A program made the position numbers and the translations under genes. Shown here in pieces: positions 1 to 8,386 of a stretch of 64,000 nucleotides of DNA. Under the pieces are notes generated by a model. It saw only the letters and a list, made by a program, of their open reading frames with translations, ran no database searches and had not been told where the DNA came from. Within the stretch, counting starts at the first letter, position 1; the number at the start of each line of letters is the position of its first letter. Source of the stretch: Deefgea piscis (GTDB lineage: Bacteria > Pseudomonadota > Gammaproteobacteria > Burkholderiales > Chitinibacteraceae); assembly GCF_013284055.1 (NCBI RefSeq), contig NZ_CP054143.1:62001-126000 (forward strand), given 5' to 3'.

Positions 1-24
1 TAATCCATAGCGCCGTTAGAAACA

Positions 25-66
25 GTATGCTCGCAGCGACTTCATCGCAGATCTTAGCGAGCATAC
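25..66. repeat. 10-bp inverted repeat upstream of the YceI gene
   Basis: GTATGCTCGC at 25-34 is the exact reverse complement of GCGAGCATAC at 57-66, with a 22-base loop. A short AATTTT run follows, so it could be the terminator of a gene just outside the window or an operator for the YceI gene, whose ATG is 43 bases downstream. The sequence does not decide between these. Confidence 0.45.
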
Positions 67-109
67 AATTTTGTACCTCTCTATCGACTTACCCACTGGA
101 GTTTTAACC

Positions 110-673
110 ATGCATCAATTCATTCGCTCGGCTCTTTTTGTCTCTCTGGCTGCAACTGCCTTTGCCGCACCAGAGGTCTATACCATCGATCCATCCCATA
201 CCCTACCTACATTTGAAGTGAAGCATCTAGGTTACTCAACCCAACGCGGCTCATTTGATAAAACCAGTGGCAGCATCACGCTGGATCTGGCGGCCAAAAA
301 AGGGGCCACCGAGATCACCATCGACACCTCTAGCCTACGCTCAGGCTGGGAAAAACGTGATGCGCATTTAAAAGGCGAAGATTTCTTTAATACCGCAAAA
401 TTTCCAACCATGACGTTTAAAAGCAACGATTTTAAATTTGCTGGTGATCAGTTAGTCAGTGTGGTCGGTCAATTGACTTTATTAGGCGTGAGCAAACCCG
501 TTACATTAAAAGTGACTGACTTCAAATGCAGCCCACACCCGATGAGCAAAAAACCAACCTGCGGCGCGGATGCAATCGCAACCATTAAACGCAGTGAATT
601 TGGCATGAGCGCCTATGTCCCTGCAGTCAGCGACGAAGTGACTTTACGCATTCAAGTAGAAGCAAGCCAATAA
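110..673 (+). CDS. YceI family periplasmic protein
   Basis: A 187-residue secreted protein of the YceI family, which forms a lipocalin-like beta barrel that binds isoprenoid-type lipids in the periplasm. An N-terminal signal peptide (residues 1-18, ending in AFA) is followed at once by the family opening VYTIDPSHT and the typical motifs WEKRDAHLKGEDFF and FPTMTFKS. The frame is open further upstream, but the ATG at 110 is chosen because GGAG lies at 98-101 and the signal peptide begins there. A hairpin terminator follows directly, so it is probably transcribed alone. Family assignment is firm; the physiological ligand is unknown. Confidence 0.93.
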   Translation: MHQFIRSALFVSLAATAFAAPEVYTIDPSHTLPTFEVKHLGYSTQRGSFDKTSGSITLDLAAKKGATEITIDTSSLRSGWEKRDAHLKGEDFFNTAKFPTMTFKSNDFKFAGDQLVSVVGQLTLLGVSKPVTLKVTDFKCSPHPMSKKPTCGADAIATIKRSEFGMSAYVPAVSDEVTLRIQVEASQ

Positions 674-680
674 GCATCAA

Positions 681-703
681 ACCGCCAGCAATGGCGGTTT
701 TCT
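681..703 (+). terminator. Rho-independent terminator after YceI gene
   Basis: ACCGCCA (681-687) pairs with TGGCGGT (692-698) across a GCAA tetraloop, followed by a short T run. It lies 8 bases after the YceI stop codon. Confidence 0.85.
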
Positions 704-722
704 CCCCAATGAACGCTTCATT

Positions 723-756
723 TGCATAAGCTAAGCGATCGAGCTTGGCTTATGCA
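723..756. repeat. 14-bp hairpin in the YceI/TPR intergenic region
   Basis: Bases 723-736 pair with 743-756 around a 6-base loop GATCGA. The stem has only one G-T wobble. No T run follows, so it is not a classical terminator. The spacer continues to 967 as AT-rich DNA in which I see no gene. Confidence 0.6.
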
Positions 757-967
757 CTTCAGGCGCAAAATCAATACGTCAATCACGCCGCAAAAGCAGT
801 AAAACGATAAAACCGTCTTATCAATCATCTGTATTTAAATGCGCTGAATTTGCGATTAAATTATTTATAAATACAAGAATGTAGTACAAATCAGTTACAC
901 TACAAGCCATCACTTCATCAATATATTAAATCGGATTTAATTTCGATTTTTAAAGAAATAAATCGTC

Positions 968-2440
968 ATGATGGCTGAGAATATTTTATCTATTGATCTG
1001 CAATTGTTAGCACTCAAACAACAAACCCCAGTCACCTCCAAAGCGTTGCTGCAACAAGCGCAATTGATTCAAACTTGCGCCCAAGCTATTGAATATCAGC
1101 ACGGCATTGCTGAAGCGATTTTATTGCAAGCTCAATTTCATTGGGCTGATATGGATTTTGCTGCGGCCAAACAGGCCATACGCCAAGCTTTGCACTATGC
1201 CAAAAAAAATCAAGCCGACGATTTATTAGCTGAAGGGTATCACCTTTCAGCCCTGATTCACGTTGCAGAATCAAGCTATACCCATGCTTTAAGCGCATGG
1301 TACAAATGCCTTAAATTACTCCGCACTTTACGCATTGAATCATTACAAATTGAAGTACTCATCGGCTTAGGCAATTTATGGGCGCTCGATTTGCAATACG
1401 AAAAATCGCAAGCGGCACTCAATGAAGCATTAACTCGCGCCAATCAAATTAACGATGCGCAATTGGCCGCCAAAGCGGCGATTTGTTTAAGTCGAGAACA
1501 TTTAAAACAAGGCTTGTTTGAAGATGCATTAATTAGTCTGTCACAAGCCGATCGCCATGTGAGTAAATATACCAATCCCACATGGTATGCCGAAATCTAT
1601 AATTACCGCGCTCGGGTGTGGTTATCACTTAAACTGACCGATCAAGCGCATGCTGAGTGCCTTCAGGCATGGCAACAAATTGCCGAACACGACAATCTCG
1701 CTTGGGCCCAATGCCTCACGCAAGTGAGTTTGGCGCAAGTCGCATTGGCTCAAAATATGGATCCAAGCCCATCACTCAATCACGCCAGCGCACTGGCGGA
1801 GCATTTTAATTTGTATGCGTTTTTAAGCCAAATTGCTTTAATCCGTTCGCAATATGCCGAAAAACAAGAGCACTGGGATGATGCTTTAAATCACTTTAAA
1901 ACACATCGACAATTAGAATTAGGCGCGCTCGCCCAACAACAACAATACGGCCTACATAATTTTAATTCATTGCCATTAATGCAATTGGCACAAAAAATAG
2001 AAAAAGAGCAGCAATTACTTAAAAATACAATTGAAGTCAAAAAAAGTGACGACTTCAATAAAGTAGTTATTCGTCATTTTTGGCTGGCCCAGTTACAACA
2101 ACTCATCAGCGACGAAACTGCCGTCGGCTTAATTTTTGTTCGTTTTAGCTTGGCCCAAAATAGCCACAACCATCAGCAACGGCTTTTTTTACTCTCGGCC
2201 CTTTGTAGCGAGCACACTGTGCTTTGCCATTACGCCGATGGGGTCTACGCCCTACTCACGCCAGCAATCAGCAACGCTGACTTATTGCAAACACAACATC
2301 ATCTTGATCGAATTTTGCAATTACTACCGTGGGAAACAACCCCGGCACGCACAGCGGCGATGCGCGCTCAAGCGCCTCATACGCTCAAGGATATCCTGAC
2401 TCAAATCGAGGCCAAGCTTTTTTCGGATGCTGCCCTATGA
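968..2440 (+). CDS. TPR protein with degenerate GGDEF-like C-terminus
   Basis: A 490-residue cytoplasmic protein with no signal peptide or membrane segment. Residues about 40-330 are a run of tetratricopeptide-like helical pairs rich in A, L, Q and Y. After a charged helix (about 335-360), the last 130 residues follow the layout of a GGDEF domain. The signature block is HYADGVYAL (near residues 420-428) where the downstream gene has RYGGEEFLL. Catalytic and metal-binding positions are lost, so diguanylate cyclase activity is unlikely. Its stop codon overlaps the start of the next gene by 4 bases, which suggests coupled translation and perhaps a regulatory partnership. The TPR part is clear; the degenerate GGDEF reading is my inference. 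Confidence 0.75.
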   Translation: MMAENILSIDLQLLALKQQTPVTSKALLQQAQLIQTCAQAIEYQHGIAEAILLQAQFHWADMDFAAAKQAIRQALHYAKKNQADDLLAEGYHLSALIHVAESSYTHALSAWYKCLKLLRTLRIESLQIEVLIGLGNLWALDLQYEKSQAALNEALTRANQINDAQLAAKAAICLSREHLKQGLFEDALISLSQADRHVSKYTNPTWYAEIYNYRARVWLSLKLTDQAHAECLQAWQQIAEHDNLAWAQCLTQVSLAQVALAQNMDPSPSLNHASALAEHFNLYAFLSQIALIRSQYAEKQEHWDDALNHFKTHRQLELGALAQQQQYGLHNFNSLPLMQLAQKIEKEQQLLKNTIEVKKSDDFNKVVIRHFWLAQLQQLISDETAVGLIFVRFSLAQNSHNHQQRLFLLSALCSEHTVLCHYADGVYALLTPAISNADLLQTQHHLDRILQLLPWETTPARTAAMRAQAPHTLKDILTQIEAKLFSDAAL

Positions 2441-4032
2441 ACCACGCCACCTTATTTAGCCGCCAGCTGCAACAAATCAGCCACAATTTAGAGCAACATG
2501 CGCCACTACCGGCTTTGGCCTTGATTCATGAAATGAATAGCGCCAATCCTCGCGTCAATCCTAAGCAAAAAATTGCACTGTTACTACTCAAAGCTCAAGC
2601 AGAAACTGAATTAGGCCAAAGCCATGCCTTAAGCAATACGCTCAATGAAGCCTTGGGTTTATCACAAGGCGCCGACTTGGCTTTAGAGCGCTTACAAATT
2701 ATGAATCAGCTTGCTGATCAAATGTACACGATGGGCAACTATCGGCAATCGATTCAATTATGGCTCAGTTGCATTGAACTCGGGCTGGAGCTTGGCGACA
2801 CCACCACCGCAATCTCCGCCTTTATTTCTATTGGCGGTATTTTTAATGCCGCCGATGAGCATGAGCGCGCCTACAAGCTGCATCTACAAGCCCTGCAATA
2901 TTGTCGCAATATTGCCACCCCTTATATTTACTGCACAATTAGACTGTATCTAGCTGCAGATGCCATGTGGCTTAAGCGCCCTGCAGATACCCTCAGATTG
3001 CTTGATGAAGCCGACCCGATTATCCAGCAACATCAATTTCATCATGAGCTCGCCGAATCTTATCTTTGGCGCGCACAAGCACTATTGCAACTCAATCAAA
3101 ACGACGAGGCCATTCGCTACCTAAATCAAGCGTTAGCCTACGCCGAAAAAACACACCACTTCTGGGCCCAAATCAAATGCGGACATCAACTGGGTTTGGT
3201 CTACACCCAACAACAGCGTTATGCCGACGCGGAACAATCTCTACTTGAAGCGCAGGCCATCGCCAAAGACAGTGAATTTATGCAATTACTGCGGGATTGT
3301 TTATTGGCACTTTCAACACTCTATGAACAAATGGGACAAGCCAAACAGGCCTTATTGGCTTTGCAAGCAGCACACGATTTAGAACATGGTCTCGCCAAAC
3401 GCGCGCCGATTTTAGAATTAGAACCGCGCATTCTCAAGCAATTGGCCTTGCTAGAAACCCGCTTTAGTCTGGAAATTAGCCGCCAAGAAAACCGCCAACT
3501 CATCGAAGTCCAAGCCCAGCAAAGCCAAAAGCTCGATCAATTACGCACCGAAGTCGAGCAAGACCCACTCACCAAACTCGCCAATCGTCGTTGGCTCGAC
3601 ACCCATTTGCCACAGCAATTACGCAGCATTAGCGAGCAAGAACCATTGTCGATTTTATTATTGGACTTAGACCACTTTAAAAAAATCAACGACGACTTCT
3701 CGCATTTAATCGGTGATGAAGTCTTACGGGAATTGGGTTTTATTTTGCAACGAGCTTGCCGTGATGTCGACACCCCGGTGCGCTATGGCGGTGAGGAATT
3801 TTTATTGTCGTTGCGCGGCTTAAATTTATTTTCGGCGGCCAAAGTTGCTGAACGTATTCGCCACCAAGTAGAAAAACATCGATGGCCAGCCAGCTTAGGT
3901 CATCGCGCCGTGACCATCAGCATTGGCGTAGCGCAAGCGCATCAAGGTGACAGCCTGAGTAGCTTAATTGAGCGTGCCGACCAAGCGCTGTATTGTGCCA
4001 AAAGTTTAGGCCGTAATCGGGTTGAGCTTTAA
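2437..4032 (+). CDS. TPR-GGDEF diguanylate cyclase
   Basis: A 531-residue protein with N-terminal TPR repeats (about 30-340), a coiled-coil linker (about 345-375) and a C-terminal GGDEF domain (about 378-531) that should make cyclic di-GMP from two GTP. Visible motifs are DPLTKLANRR at the domain start, LDLDHFKKIND (metal and GTP binding), and the active-site signature GGEEF at 451-455. RDVD at 442-445 lies exactly five residues before GGEEF, so an RxxD inhibitory site for product feedback is present. The start ATG at 2437 forms an ATGA overlap with the previous gene; the frame is open further upstream inside that gene. There is no transmembrane segment, so input probably comes through protein contacts of the TPR array. 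Confidence 0.93.
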   Translation: MNHATLFSRQLQQISHNLEQHAPLPALALIHEMNSANPRVNPKQKIALLLLKAQAETELGQSHALSNTLNEALGLSQGADLALERLQIMNQLADQMYTMGNYRQSIQLWLSCIELGLELGDTTTAISAFISIGGIFNAADEHERAYKLHLQALQYCRNIATPYIYCTIRLYLAADAMWLKRPADTLRLLDEADPIIQQHQFHHELAESYLWRAQALLQLNQNDEAIRYLNQALAYAEKTHHFWAQIKCGHQLGLVYTQQQRYADAEQSLLEAQAIAKDSEFMQLLRDCLLALSTLYEQMGQAKQALLALQAAHDLEHGLAKRAPILELEPRILKQLALLETRFSLEISRQENRQLIEVQAQQSQKLDQLRTEVEQDPLTKLANRRWLDTHLPQQLRSISEQEPLSILLLDLDHFKKINDDFSHLIGDEVLRELGFILQRACRDVDTPVRYGGEEFLLSLRGLNLFSAAKVAERIRHQVEKHRWPASLGHRAVTISIGVAQAHQGDSLSSLIERADQALYCAKSLGRNRVEL

Positions 4033-4055
4033 TCACCAAGGGTGCATGAACAGTA

Positions 4056-4976
4056 TTAATTCAAACCGCGTGCTAGCCATTGTTTAATGCTGGTGTCTTG
4101 CATCAAGAAATCAAGCCACCATTTCAGCGCATGACCGACATTATTATTTTGCCAAGCAAAACACATTCGAATCGGCGGGCTCACCTCGGCCACCGCTTTG
4201 GCAACCAAGCGGCCATCGGCGAGCGGTGCGGCGGCCAGTGCCACCGGTAAATAACCACATCCCAGCCCGGCAATGTGCGCGTTCACTTTATGCTGCATAC
4301 TGGGCACGCGTAAAGTTTGCTGTCCTGACAATAAACCGATCGTATACGGCAATAAATGATGCGAAGAATCGGGGACCACAATCGCCCGATATTGCTGAAT
4401 CATGCTCGCGGCCAGTGGCTCACTCACGCCAGCTAAAGGATGACTCGGCGCAACGGCAAACACGCTATTGAGTTCACCCAACACATGACTTGATTGCGTT
4501 GCCGAATGATTACCCAAATGGCTAATGGCACCAATGACTAAATCAGCGCGGCGCTCTTGCAATGCTTCCCACGAACCACCTAACGATTCTTCAATAAAAC
4601 GCAAGCGAGTTCCTGATTGCAACGTATCAAATTGGGCAATCATCGGCCAAATTAAATCAAACGGCAACACAGTATCCACCGCAATCACCAGCTCGGTTTC
4701 CCACCCGGTCGCCACGCGCTTAATTCGGCATTCAAGCTCACCGGCGGCCAATAATAAGTGCCGCCCTTCAGTGAGTAGCTCAAGCCCTGCTGGCGTTAAT
4801 TGCGCGCGATGACCGCTGCGATCGAAAATCTCAACGCCCAAATCATCTTCTAATTTTCGCACCATATAGGTCACTGCCGAGGGCACGCGATGCACTTCAG
4901 CGGCGGCCGCCGCAAAACTGCCTCGCCGCGCAATGGCATCGAGGATTTCTAACGCTTCGATCGAAAGACGTAACAT
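4056..4976 (-). CDS. LysR family transcriptional regulator
   Basis: A 306-residue LysR-type regulator. The N-terminal winged helix-turn-helix (residues 1-65, with FAAAAAEVHRVPSAVTYMVRKLE) is followed by a periplasmic-binding-protein-like effector domain from about residue 90. It is divergent from the pirin gene with a 108-bp spacer, the usual layout for a LysR protein that controls its neighbour and itself. The spacer holds a perfect 13-bp inverted repeat that may be its binding site. The effector is unknown. Confidence 0.92.
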   Translation of the reverse strand: MLRLSIEALEILDAIARRGSFAAAAAEVHRVPSAVTYMVRKLEDDLGVEIFDRSGHRAQLTPAGLELLTEGRHLLLAAGELECRIKRVATGWETELVIAVDTVLPFDLIWPMIAQFDTLQSGTRLRFIEESLGGSWEALQERRADLVIGAISHLGNHSATQSSHVLGELNSVFAVAPSHPLAGVSEPLAASMIQQYRAIVVPDSSHHLLPYTIGLLSGQQTLRVPSMQHKVNAHIAGLGCGYLPVALAAAPLADGRLVAKAVAEVSPPIRMCFAWQNNNVGHALKWWLDFLMQDTSIKQWLARGLN

Positions 4977-4989
4977 AGTCTTATTCCAA

Positions 4990-5069
4990 AATTTTGAATG
5001 ATATCGTGCTATTTTTTTGCTATCACTGCAGCAAACCTAAGCATATTATGGCATACATCATTCAAAATT
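4990..5069. promoter_or_regulatory. Perfect 13-bp inverted repeat in LysR/pirin divergent spacer
   Basis: AATTTTGAATGAT at 4990-5002 is repeated in inverted orientation at 5057-5069 with 54 bases between the arms. The left arm also sits inside the small palindrome CAAAATTTTG (4988-4997). Arms of this length between a LysR gene and its divergent neighbour are good candidates for two regulator-binding half-sites bridged by looping or tetramer binding. This is inference from position and symmetry. Confidence 0.55.
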
Positions 5070-5084
5070 AATGAAGGGTTTAAT

Positions 5085-5783
5085 ATGATTACCTTAAGAA
5101 AAGCCACTGAACGCGGGCATGCCAACCATGGTTGGCTCGACTCGAATTTTAGTTTTTCCTTTGCCGAATATTACGACCCTGCGCATATGCATTATGGTGC
5201 ACTACGCGTGATTAACGATGATCGAATTGCACCGGGCATGGGCTTTGGCATGCATCCACACCAAGACATGGAAATTATTACCTATGTGCTATCTGGGGGT
5301 ATTGCCCACAAAGACAGCATGGGCAATGGCTCGGTGATTTTACCCGGCAATGTACAAAGAATGAGCGCCGGCACAGGACTGCGCCATAGCGAATACAACC
5401 CCAGTAACGATACAGAAACGCATTTATTACAAATCTGGATTTTGCCGGCACAAAAAGGCGGCGCACCGTCTTATGAGGAAAAAACCTTTAGCGACGCGGA
5501 TAAACGTGGCCAATTACGCCTGATCGCCAGCCCAACAGGTGAAGCCGGCTCGGTGACCATTTTGCAAGATGTGAAGTTGTATGCTGGTTTGTTTGACGGC
5601 GCTGAATACGCCGAAATGCCAATCTTAGCCGGTCGAAAACTCTATATTCATGTTGCCAAGGGGCAGGTTCAAATCAATGGCTTAGCCCTCGACGCGGGCG
5701 ATGCCATTATGCTCAAACAAGAAGACGCGCTCAAAATCCAAAATGGCCACGCCGCTGAAGTCTTAGTTTTTGATGTGTTTTAA
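5085..5783 (+). CDS. Pirin family protein (YhhW-like bicupin)
   Basis: A 232-residue bicupin of the pirin family. Some members, such as E. coli YhhW, open the ring of quercetin. The metal-site motif of the N-terminal cupin is visible as GMHPHQDMEIITYVLSG, followed by HKDSMGN and the later conserved GLRHSEYNPS. The ATG at 5085 is chosen over an in-frame upstream start because GAAGG lies at 5073-5077 and the family opening (MITLRKA, then RGHANHGWLDS) starts there. Divergent from a LysR gene that probably regulates it. The substrate is not predictable. Confidence 0.92.
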   Translation: MITLRKATERGHANHGWLDSNFSFSFAEYYDPAHMHYGALRVINDDRIAPGMGFGMHPHQDMEIITYVLSGGIAHKDSMGNGSVILPGNVQRMSAGTGLRHSEYNPSNDTETHLLQIWILPAQKGGAPSYEEKTFSDADKRGQLRLIASPTGEAGSVTILQDVKLYAGLFDGAEYAEMPILAGRKLYIHVAKGQVQINGLALDAGDAIMLKQEDALKIQNGHAAEVLVFDVF

Positions 5784-5795
5784 TCCGCTCCACGA

Positions 5796-5834
5796 GTCAC
5801 CACAAAAAGCTTAGGTTTGGCTTTTTGTGGTGAC
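5796..5834. terminator. Bidirectional terminator between pirin gene and yejE
   Basis: A perfect 15-bp stem (5796-5810 with 5820-5834) around a 9-base loop. The stem contains AAAAAGC on one side and GCTTTTTG on the other, so T-rich tracts exist on both strands. It separates the converging pirin and yejE genes. Confidence 0.75.
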
Positions 5835-5839
5835 AGGCC

Positions 5840-6877
5840 TCAGCCAACCTTGCTGCGCGGATCAAGTGCTTGCCGTAGGCCTTCACCAATAAATACCAGC
5901 AGCAACATCAAGCTTAGCAACACGGCAAACGTCGACATCGAAATCCACCACGCATCTAAATTGGCCTTCCCTTGTGCCAACAATTCACCGAGCGAGGCGG
6001 TTTGTTGGCCCACGCCAAGCCCAAGAAAATCTAAACTGGTCAGCGCCAAAATCGCCGCCCCCATTCGAAACGGCAAAAACGCCAACACCGGCGTTAAGCT
6101 ATTGGGTAACACATGCCGACGAATAATTTGCCAATCGCTCAAGCCCATACTGCGCGCCGCCAGCACGTACTCTCGATTGCGATGACGTAAAAACTCTGCG
6201 CGCGTGTAATCGGCCAAGCCCATCCACCCCAATAGCGTCATCAAAATCAGCAATAAGCTCAAACTGGGCGCAAAAATCGCTGTAAAAATAATTAATAAAT
6301 ACAGCTCAGGCAATGCGGCCCAAATTTCAGAAACCCGCTGGCCGAATAAATCAACGCGCCCGCCAAAATAGCCCTGAATCCCGCCAATCACCACACCAAG
6401 CACCGAGCCGGTTAACGTCAATGCCAGCGCAAATAACGCCGAAGTGCGAAAGCCATACAATAATCGCGCCAATAAATCACGCCCCTTATCGTCCGTTCCG
6501 AGCAAGTTGTCGGGCGACGGCGGCGCTGGATTGGGCGCACTGGCAAAATAATTGAGCGTATCCGCGGCATAGCGATTTGGCGGAAAGATCGCCCAATTGC
6601 CGTCGCTAGCCAATTGCTGCTGCATAAATGGATCGAGATAATCGCTTGGCGTAGGAAAATCGCCACCAAAAGTGGTTTCTGGATAGGTTTTAAACAGCGG
6701 GAAATACAGTTGCTGCTGATAACGCACCACATACGGCTTATCGTTAGACACCAGTTCAGCCAGCAAACTGATGCCCAATAAAATCCCCAATAACCATAAA
6801 CTGACCAACGCACGTCGTTGCGATTTAAACCGTCCCCATGCTCGTGCCCATGGTCCTACTGAATGCAGCTCGCTCAT
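5840..6877 (-). CDS. yejE: YejE-like peptide ABC transporter permease
   Basis: A 345-residue inner-membrane permease of the oligopeptide family, YejE branch. YejABEF in enterobacteria imports peptides, including microcin C. There is an N-terminal membrane helix (about 25-45), a periplasmic loop, then five more helices. The permease loop motif EYVLAARSMGLSDWQIIRRHVLPN docks the ATPase. It overlaps yejB by 4 bases. In enterobacteria the next gene is the ATPase yejF; here the next gene is the converging pirin, so the ATPase must be encoded elsewhere or the system borrows one. Confidence 0.9.
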   Translation of the reverse strand: MSELHSVGPWARAWGRFKSQRRALVSLWLLGILLGISLLAELVSNDKPYVVRYQQQLYFPLFKTYPETTFGGDFPTPSDYLDPFMQQQLASDGNWAIFPPNRYAADTLNYFASAPNPAPPSPDNLLGTDDKGRDLLARLLYGFRTSALFALALTLTGSVLGVVIGGIQGYFGGRVDLFGQRVSEIWAALPELYLLIIFTAIFAPSLSLLLILMTLLGWMGLADYTRAEFLRHRNREYVLAARSMGLSDWQIIRRHVLPNSLTPVLAFLPFRMGAAILALTSLDFLGLGVGQQTASLGELLAQGKANLDAWWISMSTFAVLLSLMLLLVFIGEGLRQALDPRSKVG

Positions 6878-7941
6878 GTGCTTGCCCCCACCGCACCAAA
6901 CTGCACGCGAGGATCAACGACCACATACGCAATATCCGACAGCAAGCGCCCCAACAAACCCAATAAAGTAAAGAAATACAGCGTTCCTAAGACCACCGGA
7001 TAATCGCGACGAATCACTGATTCGTAAGCCAACAAACCCAAACCATCGAGAGAAAACAATGTTTCAATCAATAAGCTACCAGTAAAAAAAGCGCCAATAA
7101 TGGCCCCTGGCAAGCCCACCACCAAGGGCAACGCGGCATTGCGTAAAATGTGTCGCCAAAAAATCCGTCGCTCAGTCAAGCCCTTGGCCCGCGCTGTGGT
7201 GACATACTGCTGATGAATTTCCTCTAGAAAACTATTTTTGGTCAGCATCGTTAAGCTAGCAAATCCCGCCACCACCAACGCCGTCACCGGCAAAGCCAAA
7301 TGCCAGAAAAAATCCATCACCTGCGCCGACCAAGACATCGTCGCAAAATCATCGGAGGTTAACCCTCGCAACGGAAACACCGCCCAAAATGAGCCGCCAC
7401 CAAATAACACCAATAACACCACCCCCAACACAAACGATGGAATCGCATACCCCACCATCAGCATCACCGTGGTCACCGCATCAAAACGCGAGCCATGACG
7501 CAGCGCTTTGGCCACGCCCAGCGGCACCGCAATCAAATACGTCAGCAGTAAACTGCTAATCCCCAAGCTCATCGACACCGGCAATTTATCCCAAATCAAT
7601 TGCGTGACACTGGCGTGACGAAACCAACTGTCGCCCAGATTAAACGTCGCGTAGTTTTTTAGCATTTGCCAAAATCGCACCGGCGCCGGTTGATCAAAAC
7701 CATATTGCGCCTTAATTTGGCTCAGTTGCTCTTCGCTTAAGCCCCGCGCCGCCTGATAACTGCTTGACGACCCTACCGAGGTATTGCCCGCTGCTTCAGC
7801 AGCACCGCGCCCTTTAAGTTGATACACCATCTGCTCCACCGGCCCACCGGGAACAAATTGAATCACGACAAAACTCACCAACAATACACCCAGCAAGGTG
7901 GGGATCATTAGCAGTAAACGTTTGAGGATGTATTGCAGCAT
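6874..7941 (-). CDS. yejB: YejB-like peptide ABC transporter permease
   Basis: A 355-residue permease, the partner of YejE. The opening MLQYILKRLLLMIPTLLGV is the typical first membrane helix of DppB/OppB/YejB proteins. The ATPase-contact loop reads YVTTARAKGLTERRIFWRHI. The long loop between helices 1 and 2 (about residues 33-110) is characteristic of YejB. It is translationally coupled to yejE by an ATGA overlap and lies 31 bases downstream of the VOC gene, so yejA, the VOC gene, yejB and yejE look like one minus-strand transcript. Confidence 0.9.
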   Translation of the reverse strand: MLQYILKRLLLMIPTLLGVLLVSFVVIQFVPGGPVEQMVYQLKGRGAAEAAGNTSVGSSSSYQAARGLSEEQLSQIKAQYGFDQPAPVRFWQMLKNYATFNLGDSWFRHASVTQLIWDKLPVSMSLGISSLLLTYLIAVPLGVAKALRHGSRFDAVTTVMLMVGYAIPSFVLGVVLLVLFGGGSFWAVFPLRGLTSDDFATMSWSAQVMDFFWHLALPVTALVVAGFASLTMLTKNSFLEEIHQQYVTTARAKGLTERRIFWRHILRNAALPLVVGLPGAIIGAFFTGSLLIETLFSLDGLGLLAYESVIRRDYPVVLGTLYFFTLLGLLGRLLSDIAYVVVDPRVQFGAVGAST

Positions 7942-7972
7942 TCGCTCTAGCCTTTAACTAATTCAATACACA

Positions 7973-8350
7973 TCAAAGCGGCGTATTGATCACTGCTTCA
8001 ATCCGATAACCATCAGGATCAATCAAAAATGCTGCGTAATAATACGCGCCATATTGAGGCCGTAATCCAGCAGCGCCATTACATAGACCGCCAACTTTAA
8101 GCGCAGCATGATAAAACTGGTCCACAGCACTTCGCGACGGCGCAGCAAATGCCAAATGAAATCCGCCCCTAGGCGGCACGAGATCGGGACAAAGCTTGAT
8201 ACAAAAAAGATCTTTGCCATCGATCAAACCATAACCTATTGCGGAATCATCTTCGAAAACGCGACGAAAGCCCAAAGCAGACAGCGCCGCATCATAAAAT
8301 AGTCCAGATAAGTTTAAATCCTTAACGCCAAAAGAAAGATGATGCAGCAT
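7973..8350 (-). CDS. VOC family (glyoxalase/dioxygenase-like) protein
   Basis: A 125-residue single-module VOC protein. Two beta-alpha-beta-beta-beta repeats are visible: LHHLSFGVKDLNLSGLFYDAAL at the start, and GFHLAFAAPSRSAVDQFY then FLIDPDGYRIEAV in the second half. Likely metal ligands are H4, the His of GFHLAF and the Glu of RIEAV. Such proteins include small-molecule isomerases, dioxygenases and drug-binding resistance proteins, and sequence alone does not say which. It is inserted in the same direction between yejA and yejB, with gaps of 36 and 31 bases, which is not the usual yej order. Confidence 0.85.
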   Translation of the reverse strand: MLHHLSFGVKDLNLSGLFYDAALSALGFRRVFEDDSAIGYGLIDGKDLFCIKLCPDLVPPRGGFHLAFAAPSRSAVDQFYHAALKVGGLCNGAAGLRPQYGAYYYAAFLIDPDGYRIEAVINTPL

Positions 8351-8386
8351 GCATTAAAACCTTACTCATCGAAAAACCAATTAAGC

